DNA of 64,000 bases from Rutstroemia sp. NJR-2017a BVV2 (GCA_002946415.1 NJPS01000011.1:744001-808000), one strand, 5' to 3'; counted from the stretch's first letter, positions 9,976 to 21,729 are shown. Notes: generated by a model from the letters alone, not told the origin. A program made the numbers and translations.

Positions 9976-12900
9976 TAACTTGAATACATATAAGCTTTTG
10001 GGCTGGGGGAGCGAATGGATGGATGAGGAGAGTTGTAAGTATATGTGTACGTGGATGCGCGTTTAACCAGCAGTAAGAGGAAGAGAGGAAGGTCGGCAGA
10101 GGAAGTGAAGATGCTTGATCTGATATCAATTGAGAATGGATAACGTGGGGAGCAGGGGAGGAGAGTTGTAGGATACAGAAAAAGAAAGCAGAATTTAGCG
10201 CACATCGAGCGCCTTCGAGGCGCCGTTGATGCAGATCCAGGACAATACCCATCCTGTCGCGCCTTAGACCAAATACTTCGTCCTACAAGTATTGCGCCTG
10301 CGCCTACCCAACCCACCTACCTGAAAAGCCGCCCCCGTAACAATGATAGGCAGGCAAGTACTCAATCCAAAGCACTTATGCAGAACAGAGCAGAACAGAA
10401 TGCATTGGCTCGGCGGGTATTCTTACCACTCCATTTATTCTCTTTCTTCCGCAATCCAGATCGTTAGTTCATACAACTCAAGCAAGCAAGCACGAACGAA
10501 GAAATCTGCAAGTCATCTCTCATCTCTCCTGTCATCCACCCACAAGATTCATCACTAAGCGCCGGAGGCTGGATGGACGATGGAGGTGTATGCGGGCGGG
10601 CTTGGGGTTGATTGGTGTGGGTGATTGATCTGCGGGAACTGGGACTGCGACTGGGGAAGGGATGGCAGAGGGATAAGGGAAACCCCTGATGAGGTGCATG
10701 CATACATACATGGTTTATTTTGGAATTGTAAGTATATTGTTCGTGGGCTGCTGATGGATTGCACATTACCGCAATGTATTATGCTTGATTTATACTCGGC
10801 GTGGAGGTGAATTGCATGATTGGTGAGTACATATCTTTTTGCGCGCTCGCGAACCTGCTTAGTGAGGTTCGCCATCGCAAAAGTGCCGTCAGTTCTCAAT
10901 TCGTAAATGTGAGGGCGAGAAAGCACAAAACTGCATAAATCCACATCTAATTGGCCAGCCTCTCTTCCTCCACCCATCAAAAGTCACACAAAGCATCGAG
11001 ACCAGCCATCTGATTGGTCATGGCTTCGCTCAGGAGAGTTTTCTTTTGCGGCCGGTAGGGTGGCTGAACTATTTTCTTGGCACCGTCGCGGATTTTAATG
11101 GGTGTGTGTGTGGTGGTGTGAATATGCAATGCGCACGCACACATGCGAGGGCGTTGTGAATGAATGAATGATGAACGGGAGGAGGGAAAAGAGAGGGTGT
11201 GATGGAAAAGGGGATTTGGAGAATTGGATATGTCTGTATGTATGTAGGGTACATACAGCAGAGCACAGATGGATATCTATGTATAGCAAGCCGTGGACAG
11301 AATCGCAGTTGCTTCGTAGTGAGCTTTATGGAAGTCCCGGACAAAGTGCAGCGAGAAAGGAGAACTGTACCTCAAAGAACCCGATCATTTTTTGAAACGT
11401 CTGTCCATCCATCATTCAAGACCGAGCTCATTTCTCCACTACCTCAGCTCAGAAGCCCGGACCACCGACTGCAAGTAAGGAAATGAAACAAAAAGGTCAT
11501 GTGCTGGTGCTGCGGTACAAGTAGTACAAGTACGTACTGGTAGCGAAATGTGGAGAGCAAAAAGCAATCTATTTGAGAGAGCTCAAATCTACTCGATGCT
11601 TGCGACGAATAATCCAATATCGAAATGCAAGCACAGTTCATCTCCAGAACCTAGAACCTGAAGATCGCACGTATGTACGCGGAGGATGGGCAGGGCTGTG
11701 CTGTGCATGACGATGGTTAGGAGAGTTTTTCTTTTTTGGAAATTCAATCCCGTCGTTTGAGGTGGGAGGATGGCATTGCTTTGGGAGTTGGGTACGGAAG
11801 TATGCTGTGCTCTGCTGGGTGTTAATGCCGTGAGGAATGGATTCATACCCTGGAAGCAGTCGACAAGCCGGATGTTGCTGACTGAGCCCCAGGTTGGTGT
11901 TTATCGGGGTCGATGTTCCTATGAGTAACCTACAAAGTAGGTGTGAGTGAGGCACAGTACGACCACAATGTCATTGATAAGATTGTAAACAAACAAGTAC
12001 ACCTCTCCTACATAATACCTTCAAAGTACGCGACGAACAGTCATTCATGGCCTAGTAGGTGGCGCGTCTGGAATACCAAAAAGGTCTCCCACATGTACAA
12101 TCTGATGTAAGATATTGGGTCTTCATCTCCACGACCTTTCGAGTGAGTAACTCGTGGCGATGCATAAAACTATGAAGGTACTTCCGTACAGTCCTCGCGC
12201 ATGGTACATTGCGATGAACCTTTTTCGACCGAGCTTGGGCCCTGCGAACGGGCCGAAGGATTGTCATCGCTCAATGCTTTTTACCTTGTTCGTTCAAGGT
12301 TCGCATATCTGCTGCCTTTCGGTCGTTTTGGACATGGTACGTACGAAGGAGAGTTTGCGGATAAGGCAGAGGACTGTACAATGCAATGCGAGGTGCACAA
12401 TGTACATATCTCTATCGGCATCTTCGGCGAGAGCGCGATTTTCAAAGTGTTCGTACGTGTATGTGTGCGTGTGTGTGCACCTGGTCCTGGTGTCTGAGGA
12501 AAGCTAAATGGAGACTCAATATCTCCAGTCTTCAATTAATATTGAACCGATCCGAATGTACCCTACTGTACTAGCAGCCCAACCTACCACCCCCTACCGT
12601 TTCCATACTGAACTAAGGAAATTCTAGTATGGTTCGTGGCAGTGGCACATTCGAGCACCAGGAACGAGACGACACAGGATCCCCTCGAATGGTTGCTTGA
12701 AAGTGCTAGCTGGTCGAGCTGGCGTGGTACCCTCAAAAGTAGTTCAGCAAATGAAATGCATCGCTTCGATCCGTTTTCGTAGCCTTCACCAGCATACCCG
12801 TAGCTTGGTCCAATCCCACTTGGTCGATTCACAACTTCACAACTTCCCCTCCTCCCCTCCTCGCCATTCTACCAATCATGAGATGAAAAGTCGAAGTTGT

Positions 12901-13556
12901 ACTTCGAAGTAGGAAGACTTCCCCTCCATCCTCACATGCAGAAGTCCTGTACACCGCTTCTCTGATGTATTCGAGCCTCAAGCTACTCATGCTACTCATG
13001 CCACTGAGGCCACTTGCTAGCTAAAGTGTGCTGCATTCTATGCATAAGAATAGATCTAGAATACCTAAACTTTGCAGCCAACTAACTAAGGACGAAGCAT
13101 TCGCGCCTCGAGAAAAGCGTCAACCATCACCCATCACCCATCAGCCATCACCCATGGGCTGTGAGCATGCGGAAATGCAAAATTATGAAAGACTCGGGTT
13201 TGGGATGAATTAACAACTTCTGGCGAGATGTGCAAAGCTGCGACAGAGATACAGAGATCCCCCACATTAACTCGTTTCCCTTCAATTTATCTGGGTGGAG
13301 TCGGTGCTGATCAGATCAAACAGTCGATGCTCCTGTCTCCCTGCTCGGGCCAATTTTAATATTACTTAGCTAGGCCAAGGTGTGACTGACGTGCATTATC
13401 CTTGATGAGGCCTTTCTTCATCCGGCAATAAATTCATCCTTTTCGCCCAATCCAGTCCTGTCCACACGATTTGGACCACTTAAATTCTTACCAATCCACA
13501 ATCCACCTCGACCCCCAAAGTAGCTGAAGGCAGAAAAGACCTAAGGCATGCAAATG

Positions 13557-14919
13557 ACCAGCGCTCCACCTTACCACATCCAGCAACGTTCTTCGCATTT
13601 TTTCTATTTTCTCGTCGCTTTAGCCTTTTCCGCCCAAACCTAAGAGAACCCTTGTCTCATTCGCCCATACGAAGTCTTCTGAGTCTGCACTCTCTCTGCC
13701 CTCTTTTTGCCCTCACCCTCTTCCTCTCACCCTCTCACCCTCGCACCCTCGCACCCTCTAGTTCGGGCCATAATACAAAGTACAGACACTTTCTTCTCGC
13801 TCGAGATAATTCTCTCTTCCTCCTTCAACTCCCTCCTCTCGCCGCTTCCACTTCCACTTCCATTTCATCCATCCTACCTTTCGGTCGAGTTAAAAGAACA
13901 ATCAATAGCATTATAAAATTCTTCATCCTTTCTTCTATTTGTTCTTCTCCGCAGTTGCCATCGCAATCGCAGTCGCAATCATTCCCGGTCGCTCTTTCAT
14001 TGATTGTTCAGAGCCATCGACTTACCGTATCGTATCATCGCATCGCATTGGATTGGATCGGACTATTCTCCTCACTCCACCACCCACCACCACCACCTAC
14101 ACCAAAAAACACGTACCTCTCCCCAAAGCCAGAGCCCTTTGAAAAATCCTCTTTCCCACCTCGATACCCATTCACAATCAATTCAACAACAACTCACCTT
14201 CTCTATCTCCACATATTCAACACACACGCACTGCTTTTCGAATAAAAACAACAAACACAATTAAGCACTTTCTGCTTTTGATTCGGTTCGAGAATTCGAG
14301 AAAATTTTCCACAATCTTCTTTCAAAAAGGTTCCCTCTCCCGAGCGACCCCATTTTGTTCTTGTCTTTCCTCAGAATAGAGAAACCACACACCACATTCC
14401 ACATACAGCAAACACACAACTATAATTTCAACCCATCGGATACCATCGTCGACTACATCGAGAGGGGATACTCACCTCATCTAGTCCGCGACCTATCCTC
14501 ATTTCCTCCCGTTTTGTGTCAAACTTTTCTTGGTTTAGCAAAGAATAAGTCTATTCATTACAACAAACACGGACAGCTCAAGGACCTTGGAAACAGACTC
14601 CCATTTCACCCATCGTGTTAAAAAGGCTTGCCTCTTCACACAAAACACCCTTCGAGCTTCTTTCTGCGAAACAACATTACGTCTTTTAAACAAACCCAAA
14701 CATAATTCCACCAGCTTTTGCGTACAATACAATCGATCCTTTGGATTATCTTAATTTACCTAATACCATCTTCATTTCAACCATCTTGGTCGATTGAATC
14801 ATTCTCTCCCTCACTTCGAAACATTCCCTCGTCATCCGGCAGCGAGAGAGCAATTATTTTCGTCGATAACTCCAACCGACCAACAAAACACTTCACTTGT
14901 ATAACATCGCACTTTGAGT
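13557..14919 (+). promoter_or_regulatory. ATG-free 1.36-kb leader/promoter of the downstream gene
   Basis: I read every line from 13557 to 14919 and found no ATG on the plus strand in any frame; the last upstream ATGs are at 13548 and 13554 and the next is the start codon at 14920. The stretch is rich in C and T, with CT-blocks around 13690-13770 typical of fungal promoters and transcription starts, and A-rich, C-rich text closer to the gene. Complete lack of ATG over this length fits a long 5' untranslated leader kept free of upstream start codons. The transcription start itself cannot be located from sequence. Confidence 0.6.
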
Positions 14920-16548
14920 ATGGACGCAGGCGGTCTCGCTCAGATGTCTTACAACAACTTCCCTGCCGCCAATGGCCTTGGCATGCCTGTCACTGGCTTC
15001 GCTGCACGAAGAGCAAACGGATCAAACATCAAGCGTCTTTCATTCGAGCCTACCAAGGCTTCCGACCCGCAAGACAACGGTGCTCCCACTCCACGCACTT
15101 CACGTTCTCACCTTCTCGCAGGTTTGAGAACTGCTCCAAAGTCAGCGACTTCTGCCAACTTCCCATCAACTGCACCACCCACTCAAGTTCATCACAACAC
15201 TGGAATCAACTCAAGCATGTACGCCGATAACGGACCGAAGACTTCCGGATTCCAGTCTTACAATCAGATGAACAATCGACAAATGTACTCTGTTCCAGAG
15301 CAGATCCTTGCACCACCAGAGATTCACATCGACGAGCACGGCCAGGAAGGGATGGATCCCAACTTGTATGCTCAATTGGTCGCTACCAACCTCTACCTTG
15401 CCGAGCAGCAACAACGTCTTCAACAGCAACTTCTCAGTGTTCAGGCAGCCGCCCAGCAGATGCAAGGAATGAACCTGAACGGTCAACAGCAGTTCGCTAC
15501 TCCTCCCATCACCCCACAGAACATGGGAATGTACCAGCAACAACAGATCAAGAACATGCAACCAGTGATCACTCCAGTCATGGGTCAACCAGGCATTTAC
15601 TCTTACTACAACCCCATGACTGGACAGCAAACCTACTTCATGGACAACAGTGGTCAACAGAATCAGTATGTTGAGTCACCAATTCAGCAGACGATGAGCT
15701 ACTCTCCACCGCAGCAACCAGGTACTCCACGATTCCAGGTTTCTCCCCCACCACAATCTGAGGCGCCATCATACACCAGAAGCATCAGCCCTCCCAAGAA
15801 GTCAGCGTCACCTCCACAAGATCATGCACCTTTGCCACCACCTTCCGCCGGCGCTTTCCGTCGCGGACACCGCAAGGCCAACTCCCTGGCGATGTCTATG
15901 TCAGCTGAAGTTGCTATGGACGGACCAAAATCAGCTGCTCTGCCCAAAAATGGTGCTTTCCCGGGCACTCCAACTCAGACAGGATTCGGTCCAGGAGCTG
16001 GCCGTGCTGGTGAGCATCCAATCAGACAGCCCCGTGGCCCACCTTCCTTGGATGAGTTGAAGGCGAAGCCAACCACCAAATTCGAGGGCAGTAAGAACTT
16101 CGCCACACGCACTCGTCGAAGTGCTGTGCACAATCTTGTGCGAGCAGGACTGGAACGTCGCAGAGCCCCAGGTAGCGCTACCGGTAGTATGTCACCACTC
16201 TCCGAGGCTGGTGAGATGACGTTCTCCGATAACGATTCCGACAGTGGTCGCAGTGGAAGTGGAAGTCTTTCTGGTCGACCAAGTCTTGGTTCCCGTGGTT
16301 CCCAGCACGGTGCTATCGGATCCAACCGTCCTTCATCCCGCCAAAACTCATTGGAGATGAAGTCCGTTGTCTCTGTCGATTCCACATTCACAACTGAGAG
16401 TGTCAGTGGCGATGAGAGCAACGTCGGAGGTAGCTTTGCAGCTGTTTTCAAGAATGGAGGCAAAAAGCCTGAAACGGCTGATGCCCAAAAGAAAGCTCCA
16501 ATGCTTGTGCTTACCAGCGCAGAGAAGCGCAAGAGCTCCATCTTCTAG
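14920..16548 (+). CDS. Conserved filamentous-fungal Gln/Ser/Pro-rich protein of unknown function
   Basis: A single uninterrupted frame of 542 residues starts at the first ATG after a 1.36-kb ATG-free stretch and ends in TAG. The N-terminus (MSYNNFPAANGLGMPVTGFA, then SRSHLLAGLRTAP) and a central block (EGMDPNLYAQLVATNLYLAE) followed by a Gln-rich run (about residues 160-190) look like conserved islands. Next come TPPITPQ and YYNPMTGQQTY stretches, a Pro/Ser-rich segment, and FRRGHRKANSLAMSMS, which resembles a phosphorylation or 14-3-3 type site. RAGEHPIRQPRGPPSLDELK and EGSKNFATRTRRSAVHNLVRAGLERRR follow, then a Ser/Gly-rich tail ending KRKSSIF. No enzymatic domain or membrane helix is visible, so it is likely an intrinsically disordered regulatory protein. 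The pattern fits Pezizomycotina-wide unknown proteins, but I cannot name it. Confidence 0.85.
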   Translation: MDAGGLAQMSYNNFPAANGLGMPVTGFAARRANGSNIKRLSFEPTKASDPQDNGAPTPRTSRSHLLAGLRTAPKSATSANFPSTAPPTQVHHNTGINSSMYADNGPKTSGFQSYNQMNNRQMYSVPEQILAPPEIHIDEHGQEGMDPNLYAQLVATNLYLAEQQQRLQQQLLSVQAAAQQMQGMNLNGQQQFATPPITPQNMGMYQQQQIKNMQPVITPVMGQPGIYSYYNPMTGQQTYFMDNSGQQNQYVESPIQQTMSYSPPQQPGTPRFQVSPPPQSEAPSYTRSISPPKKSASPPQDHAPLPPPSAGAFRRGHRKANSLAMSMSAEVAMDGPKSAALPKNGAFPGTPTQTGFGPGAGRAGEHPIRQPRGPPSLDELKAKPTTKFEGSKNFATRTRRSAVHNLVRAGLERRRAPGSATGSMSPLSEAGEMTFSDNDSDSGRSGSGSLSGRPSLGSRGSQHGAIGSNRPSSRQNSLEMKSVVSVDSTFTTESVSGDESNVGGSFAAVFKNGGKKPETADAQKKAPMLVLTSAEKRKSSIF

Positions 16549-17734
16549 AGAAGTGCACACAAATCATCGATTACTGGGTAGATCCCACTAATCATCCAAT
16601 CCTTACTTTCGTTTACGAAAAGAACAATTTGATATTGCATTCGAACCTTGTGCATATTCCGCGATTGGTTTTCTTTTTAGTTTTACGAGATGATGATTAC
16701 CAACAACACAAATAACTTCGATAGCTTCTATTAATGAGGGGGGGGCTTGCTTGTCTAGCCTCTCCATTTGATATAACAATTTTTTTCCCTTTTAACTCTG
16801 TCGCAATTGGTTTTTCGGTCTTGTTGACTACTGGAGCGAGCGAGCTGGATCACTACTTTGGATTGTATTCGAAGTGGTTCCTGCTTGCTTGTTCAAGTCA
16901 TGCAAGAGATTTGGGGTTCATTTCACAGAAGTTTTCTGTATGTGTCTTACAACCATGCTTTGTAACATTTTTCAAGACTGGAATCGGCATGCTTTCGATG
17001 ATGGATTGGGGGGGGGTTGGAATAGGACTTGTTTTTGCTACGGAAATTGTGCTACGATTATATGTCTGGGTTTCTATTTTGAATTGGTGGAATTGCTTGC
17101 ATTCCAGATTTCCATGGTGTAGGAGGGGGGTGATAGAGGGGTCTTGGCTGGTTGCGTCAGAGGAGATCAGAGAATGGAAATGCATACGGAGAGTGTGAAT
17201 TGGAGCTCCGGGAAGATATATCCTGATTGTGATGGGGGGCTATTCGCATCGTTCTTTTGTCTAGGGCAATGAGCATTGGCGGATGGGATATGTATTGCAT
17301 GCCTGGCCTAAGTAAGAGGAATGGTTCGGACAGATACATGAGAGAGGGGTGAATAAATGGAGATACATCTGTAGCAATACTTAAAACTGCCATTCTTTCA
17401 TGATTTTGACTTTCTTTGTGTGATTTGACTATGAATTTTTTGTGATGATGGGTGTGGTTGTCTTGAGCCGAGTTCTTATGGGAGTGGTCTGCCATAGATT
17501 TGTTCCACTCTTGTCTACTGGGTAACACATGGTAGAAGTTACCAATGTCACTGTCCGATCCTCTATAAAGCGTGGATATTTTCAGCGCGCTGGTACTTGG
17601 TTCTTACAAACGTAGTTCGGTTCGTCCATTCGTTGTTTTACTTATATACCGCACTGATATATTTCCATCTTTCGTATCAAGTATTAAGTGTAAACATACA
17701 CCCAGCAAGCTTAGCCGAAACCGGGGTGGGGTAT

Positions 17735-17760
17735 CAAATATATATATATATATGTATATA
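17735..17760. repeat. (AT)n microsatellite
   Basis: TA/AT dinucleotide run interrupted by a single G. Confidence 0.8.
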
Positions 17761-17800
17761 GTGGCTCGACCCGACCGGCGGGCCCCTGAGTTTAGGCGAA

Positions 17801-17824
17801 TGGGATGGGATGGGATGGGATGGG
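17801..17824. repeat. (TGGGA)n pentanucleotide repeat
   Basis: Four to five perfect TGGGA units give evenly spaced G3 runs, a sequence able to form a G-quadruplex on the plus strand. Confidence 0.85.
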
Positions 17825-17919
17825 CGGGTGTGGTGATAGTTAGGAGATGCTTGTATGTTGGTGGGAAGGACGGAAGTGATAGGTTGGGGGGAGGGATGTG
17901 TACTTGTTGGATGCGTGGG

Positions 17920-18040
17920 AGGGGGAGGGGGGGAGGGGGATGGGGATGGGGATGCGGGTTAGGGGAGGGAGGAAATTGAAATAGAGGTGTATGGGAGCGG
18001 ATGAGGGATTGAGGGGATGGGGATGGGGATGGGGGGAGAG
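17920..18040. repeat. G-rich degenerate GGGGAT repeat
   Basis: Two clusters of GGGGAT-like units with many G4-G6 runs. Strong G-quadruplex potential on the plus strand. Confidence 0.75.
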
Positions 18041-18733
18041 GTATTGGAGGGATAGTGGTTAGCACGCCGCGCTGTGCGTTCGCGGTGCGCGGCGGCGGGA
18101 AATAGTGGTGCGGGTTTGCGAGGTCTGGGAGTGGGAGTGGATACTGTTGATAGGTGATCTGAAGGATACATATACATACAGAAGTTACATAACTTTTCCG
18201 GTGACTAACTTTGAAATACACTCTGGAGTTTGTCGTCGGAGGGAGGAGTTGAGTTGTTGGTGTGGTATATCACGAGAAGTTTGCAGTTTGTGTTTTGTTG
18301 TTTTTTCTGTGTTTAGAAGTTATGAGATGTTAGTTCGTAGATTATATATATTTACGAGTAATTATGTTATACTTAGTGTTTCTAATAACTCTCCTGCTTT
18401 CTGCGTCTCTGGAAAGGCAGTTTCGCCTTCCTGCTTAGCTGCTTCGTATACTAGTACCAAATGTTCAACACCGTGTGTAGAGATGTGGGTGAGCTTGGAG
18501 TCTGCATAGAGATTACGGTGGAGGTTTTGGTGGCGTGGCTGTGGAGGAGAAAGGGAAATGGGAAGCGGGGAAGAGAGGGGAGTGGGAGATGGAGTTCGTT
18601 GGGGTATTTGTGGATGTGTGGGTGGTTTTTGTGATGGTTAACTGTTTATGTTGGGACGTTGAGGGGTTGTGGGGTTTTGAGGGATTGGGTTTCAGGGGGG
18701 TAGCTGTTGGAGATGGAGGAGTGAGGGAGGAGT

Positions 18734-18808
18734 GGGGGAGGGGAGGGGAGGGGGAAGGGGGAAGGGGGAAGGGGGAAGGGGGAAGGGGGGAAGAGAAGGG
18801 AGAAGAGG
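18734..18808. repeat. 75-nt uninterrupted homopurine tract, GGGGGAA units
   Basis: Every plus-strand base here is A or G. The middle consists of near-perfect 7-bp GGGGGAA repeats. Such tracts can form triplex (H-DNA) or G-quadruplex structures. It ends about 200 bp before the 3' end of the ankyrin gene. Confidence 0.85.
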
Positions 18809-19006
18809 TTGGACCGGTGGCACACGACAATATATACAATACAGCTCCAAGATCTGGTGGGATCTCAAGCAGCCTTGATGAAAATAATATTAATCGAAGG
18901 AGGTCGTATACAACCATCGGGAAATATATATTTTGCAAGTAAATATTTCGCTTCCAGTTCTTTTCTGAAGTAACGAAAGAAGAACTAGTAATCTAGTACT
19001 ATAACT

Positions 19007-21291
19007 CTAACAACCAGGAATATTAATATCGGCACCAGCAGCTACAAGCTTCTCCATAATCGCTTTATGACCTCTGATTATAGATGCTTGTAAGTCCGAA
19101 CTCGTTGGTTTATAGCCGGCAGCTATAAGCTTCTCTGCAATCGCTTCGTGGCCCTTCTTTATAGCAGCTTGCAAAGTAGTCTCAGCAAAAAAATGGGAAT
19201 AACGCGCATTAACATCAGCACCAGCAGCTATAAGCTTCTCCACAATCTTTTCATGGCCCCAATATACAGCTTCTTGTAAGACCGTCCGATGATTAAGATT
19301 AGGACGAGCATTAACATCAGCACCAGCAGCTATAAGCTTCTCCACAATCTTTTCATGGCCCCAATATACAGCTTCTTGTAAGACCGTCCGATGATTAAGA
19401 TTAGGACGAGCATTAACATCAGCACCAGCAGCTATAAGCTTCTCCACAATCTTTTCATGGCCCCAATATACAGCTTCTTGTAAGACAGTCCGATGATTAA
19501 GATTAGGACGAGCATTAACATCAGCACCAGCAGCTATAAGCTTCTCCACAATCGCTTCATAGCCACCACTTGCAGCTGCTTGCAAGGCAGTCTTAGTAGA
19601 AGTATCAGAAGGAGCATTAACATCAGCACCAGCAGCTATAAGCTTCTCCACAATCGCTTCATGGCCCCCACTTACAGCTGCTTGCAAAGCAGTCATACCA
19701 CGAGAAGAAGGAGCAGCATTAACATCAGCACCAGCAGTCATAAGCTTCTCCACAATCGCTTCATAGCCCTTCCTTGCAGCTGCTTGCAAGGCAGTCTGAG
19801 CAAAAATATCATCAGGAGGAGCATTAACATCAGCACCAGCAGTGATAAGCTTCTCCACAATCGCTTCATAGCCCTTCCTTGCAGCTGCTTGCAAGGCAGT
19901 CTGAGCAAAAATATCATCAGGAGGAGCATTAACATCAGCACCAGCAGCTATAAGCTTCTCCACAATCTCTTCATGGCCACCACTTACAGCTGCTTGCAAG
20001 GCAGTCGGAGCAGTCATACCACGAGGAGAAGGAGCAGCATTAACATCAGCACCGGCAGTCATAAGCTTCTCCACAATCGCTTCATGGCCACCACTTGCAG
20101 CTGCTTGCAAGGCAGTCCTGTGATTAGAACCATAAGGAAAAGGAACATTGACATCGGCACCAGCAGTCACGAGCTTCTCCATAATCGCTTCATAGCCCCC
20201 GAGTACAGCTGCTTTTAGGTCCAAGCTCGTTGGTTTACAGCCAGCAACTAGGACCATATCTACTACTGCTTCGTGACCCCGCTCTACAGCTGCTTTTAGC
20301 GCTGTCTTGTAACGCTTCTGTCTTTCATTAGAAGTAGATGATGGCTTTGGTCTACCAGCACTATCAGCACCTGCGGCCAGCATTTTCGCAACGACTGCAC
20401 TGTGCCCGTTCGCAGCAGCCCGGTACAATGCAGTCTTTTGAGCATCGTCTAGTGTATCCATGTCTGCGTCGAGCTCAACTAGTCTGTCCACTAGTAGACG
20501 TACAATTCTTTCATTGCCGGAACTGGAGATGTCATGGAGCATTGTGCTGCCTAATTTGTTTCTCTCTATAATGCTAGCACCAGCACCATATTGTACAAGA
20601 ATCTGTACAATCGCTTCATTCTCGGTCCTGACTGCATAGTAAAGAGCTGTCATGTTGTTGTTATCCTTAACCTCGACATCGATGTCCTTGTCCAACAGCA
20701 CTTGCACCATCTCAAAATTCTCGTTCAGCGTAGCGATATGTAGTGATGTCTGTCCTATATCATTTCTCTCTGCAATATCTGCCCCATTCTGTAGTAATAG
20801 CATCACCATTGAGATGTTGCTACCTTGGACAGCTTTCATGAAGCTCAGATGTTCTGTCGAAGTCTTTTGTTCCTTCAGACACTTCTCATAGAGCCGCTGA
20901 ACCTCAATCTGCTTATCCTGTTGTTCTGTGACGTTCTTCGCCTCATGTACCTTGCGTATATGCTTCAAAAGATTGTCCCTTCGCAAGGCACCTTTGAAAT
21001 GACAGTCGGGCCATTTACAGTAGAATTTCGTGTCGACATGTCCGCCGTGTTTGGCTTTGTGCCGATTAAGGTCGTTTCTGAGAGCAAATCCTACCGAGCA
21101 GTGATTACAACGGTATGGTTTCGTGTGGGTCTTACGATGGCGACTGAAGAAGAAGCCGTAAGCCTTGCTGACAAATTCACAATGGACCGGGGCAATACTG
21201 ACTTATACTGTCCGCGTAAAGCAAAAGATTTAGGGCATGATTCGCAACTAATCAACCCTTTGATTCGATTATCTCTCTGTAGATTTGACAT
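19007..21291 (-). CDS. C2H2 zinc-finger / ankyrin-repeat protein
   Basis: Exon 21209-21291 and exon 19007-21167 are joined by a 41-nt GTATAAGT...GTCAG intron, giving 747 residues from the ATG at 21291. The true N-terminus may be further upstream, since the frame stays open for about 20 codons before this ATG. The N-terminal part has Cys2His2-type fingers: CESCPKSFALRGH...RHRKTH, YRCNHCSVGFALRNDLNRHK, and YCKWPDCHFKGALRRDNLLKH. About 16 ankyrin repeats follow (pattern TALQAA..GHEAIVEKLIAAGADVNA). Ankyrin arrays bind proteins; the fingers suggest nucleic-acid binding. Finger-plus-ankyrin proteins with variable arrays are common accessory genes in filamentous fungi, and a few are linked to self/non-self recognition. 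The array contains near-identical copies, listed separately. No nucleoside-triphosphatase domain lies between the two modules, so this is not a NACHT/NLR protein. Confidence 0.82.
19206..19511 (-). repeat. Three near-identical 102-bp ankyrin units
   Basis: Units start at 19206, 19308 and 19410. The encoded 34-residue unit (RPNLNHRTVLQEAVYWGHEK...) is identical three times, and I see a single base difference in the third copy. Synonymous identity points to very recent duplication or gene conversion. Confidence 0.9.
19716..19925 (-). repeat. Two near-identical 105-bp ankyrin units
   Basis: Units start at 19716 and 19821 and encode the same 35-residue repeat (PPDDIFAQTALQAAARKGYE...). The nearby bases differ only slightly, which again indicates recent tandem duplication. 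Confidence 0.88.
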
Positions 21292-21729
21292 AATATCTGC
21301 TGGATTAAAATTTGTATCAAAGAATATAGATGTAGCAATGCCAGTTCGGATGTTATCGACTGCGAGTCAGGTTAACAGGAGATTGATTGCTTGGTTGATT
21401 GATTCATTGAGCCAGATCTCTGCATAAGGCTTCCGCGATACGATTCGAAATATGTAGCCCCTCTCTGCAAGAGGGCTAAGCTGATGCATGGAACTACTAA
21501 GGATGGAGGCTCCCCTCAAGCTTTCCATATAAACAACCGACTGCCCCTCTTAGTTTTCCATTCAAATTCGCGGAGCCTATCCACCTCCACAGCATCCGAA
21601 ATTCTCAAGTTTAATTGATTGGTCGCCCGCTTTCGCCCCATTTCCACCCCTCTTTCACCCTCGTCCGCTCTTATTCGTCGCTCTATTTCGCCTGCTCCCC
21701 TTATTCGTCGCCCTCTGGTTCAGGAAATT
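21292..21729. other. Divergent promoter region
   Basis: 438 bp between the minus-strand ankyrin gene and the plus-strand C2H2 factor. The half nearer the C2H2 gene is CT-rich. The open frame upstream of the ankyrin start may hold an extra exon. Confidence 0.45.

Larger units (their letters stand above)
7551..13556. other. 6-kb gene-free region with strand-skewed simple sequence
   Basis: No convincing gene on either strand. Frames of 60-157 codons overlap each other and translate to low-complexity Pro/Ser/Thr/His text. Roughly 8040-9345 is strongly C-rich on the plus strand and 9355-9560 abruptly G-rich, with further G-rich patches at 9840-10130, 10560-10700 and 11090-11230. Several ATG triplets occur throughout, unlike in the adjoining leader. 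The region could hold promoter elements or non-coding transcripts, but none can be proven from sequence. Confidence 0.5.
16549..19006. other. 2.5-kb gene-free, G-rich spacer
   Basis: Holds the 3' flank of the Gln-rich gene and simple-sequence tracts. Long frames on the minus strand (17604-18221, 18513-18938) are the complements of G-rich repeats and translate to Pro/Ser/His low complexity. No conserved segment or splice structure is seen. Confidence 0.5.

Noticed and set aside
9347..10316. Overlapping minus-strand frames of 86-157 codons
   Set aside because: Mutually overlapping, low complexity, driven by G-rich plus-strand sequence and GT repeats.
13652..14264. Open frames of up to 197 codons in the leader region
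   Set aside because: They start at non-ATG codons, as no ATG exists in the region, and encode Ser/Pro/His low complexity.
17604..18938. Long minus-strand frames of Pro/Ser/His-rich protein
   Set aside because: They are the complement of G-rich repeats; composition, not selection, keeps the frame open, and there is no start context or conserved segment.
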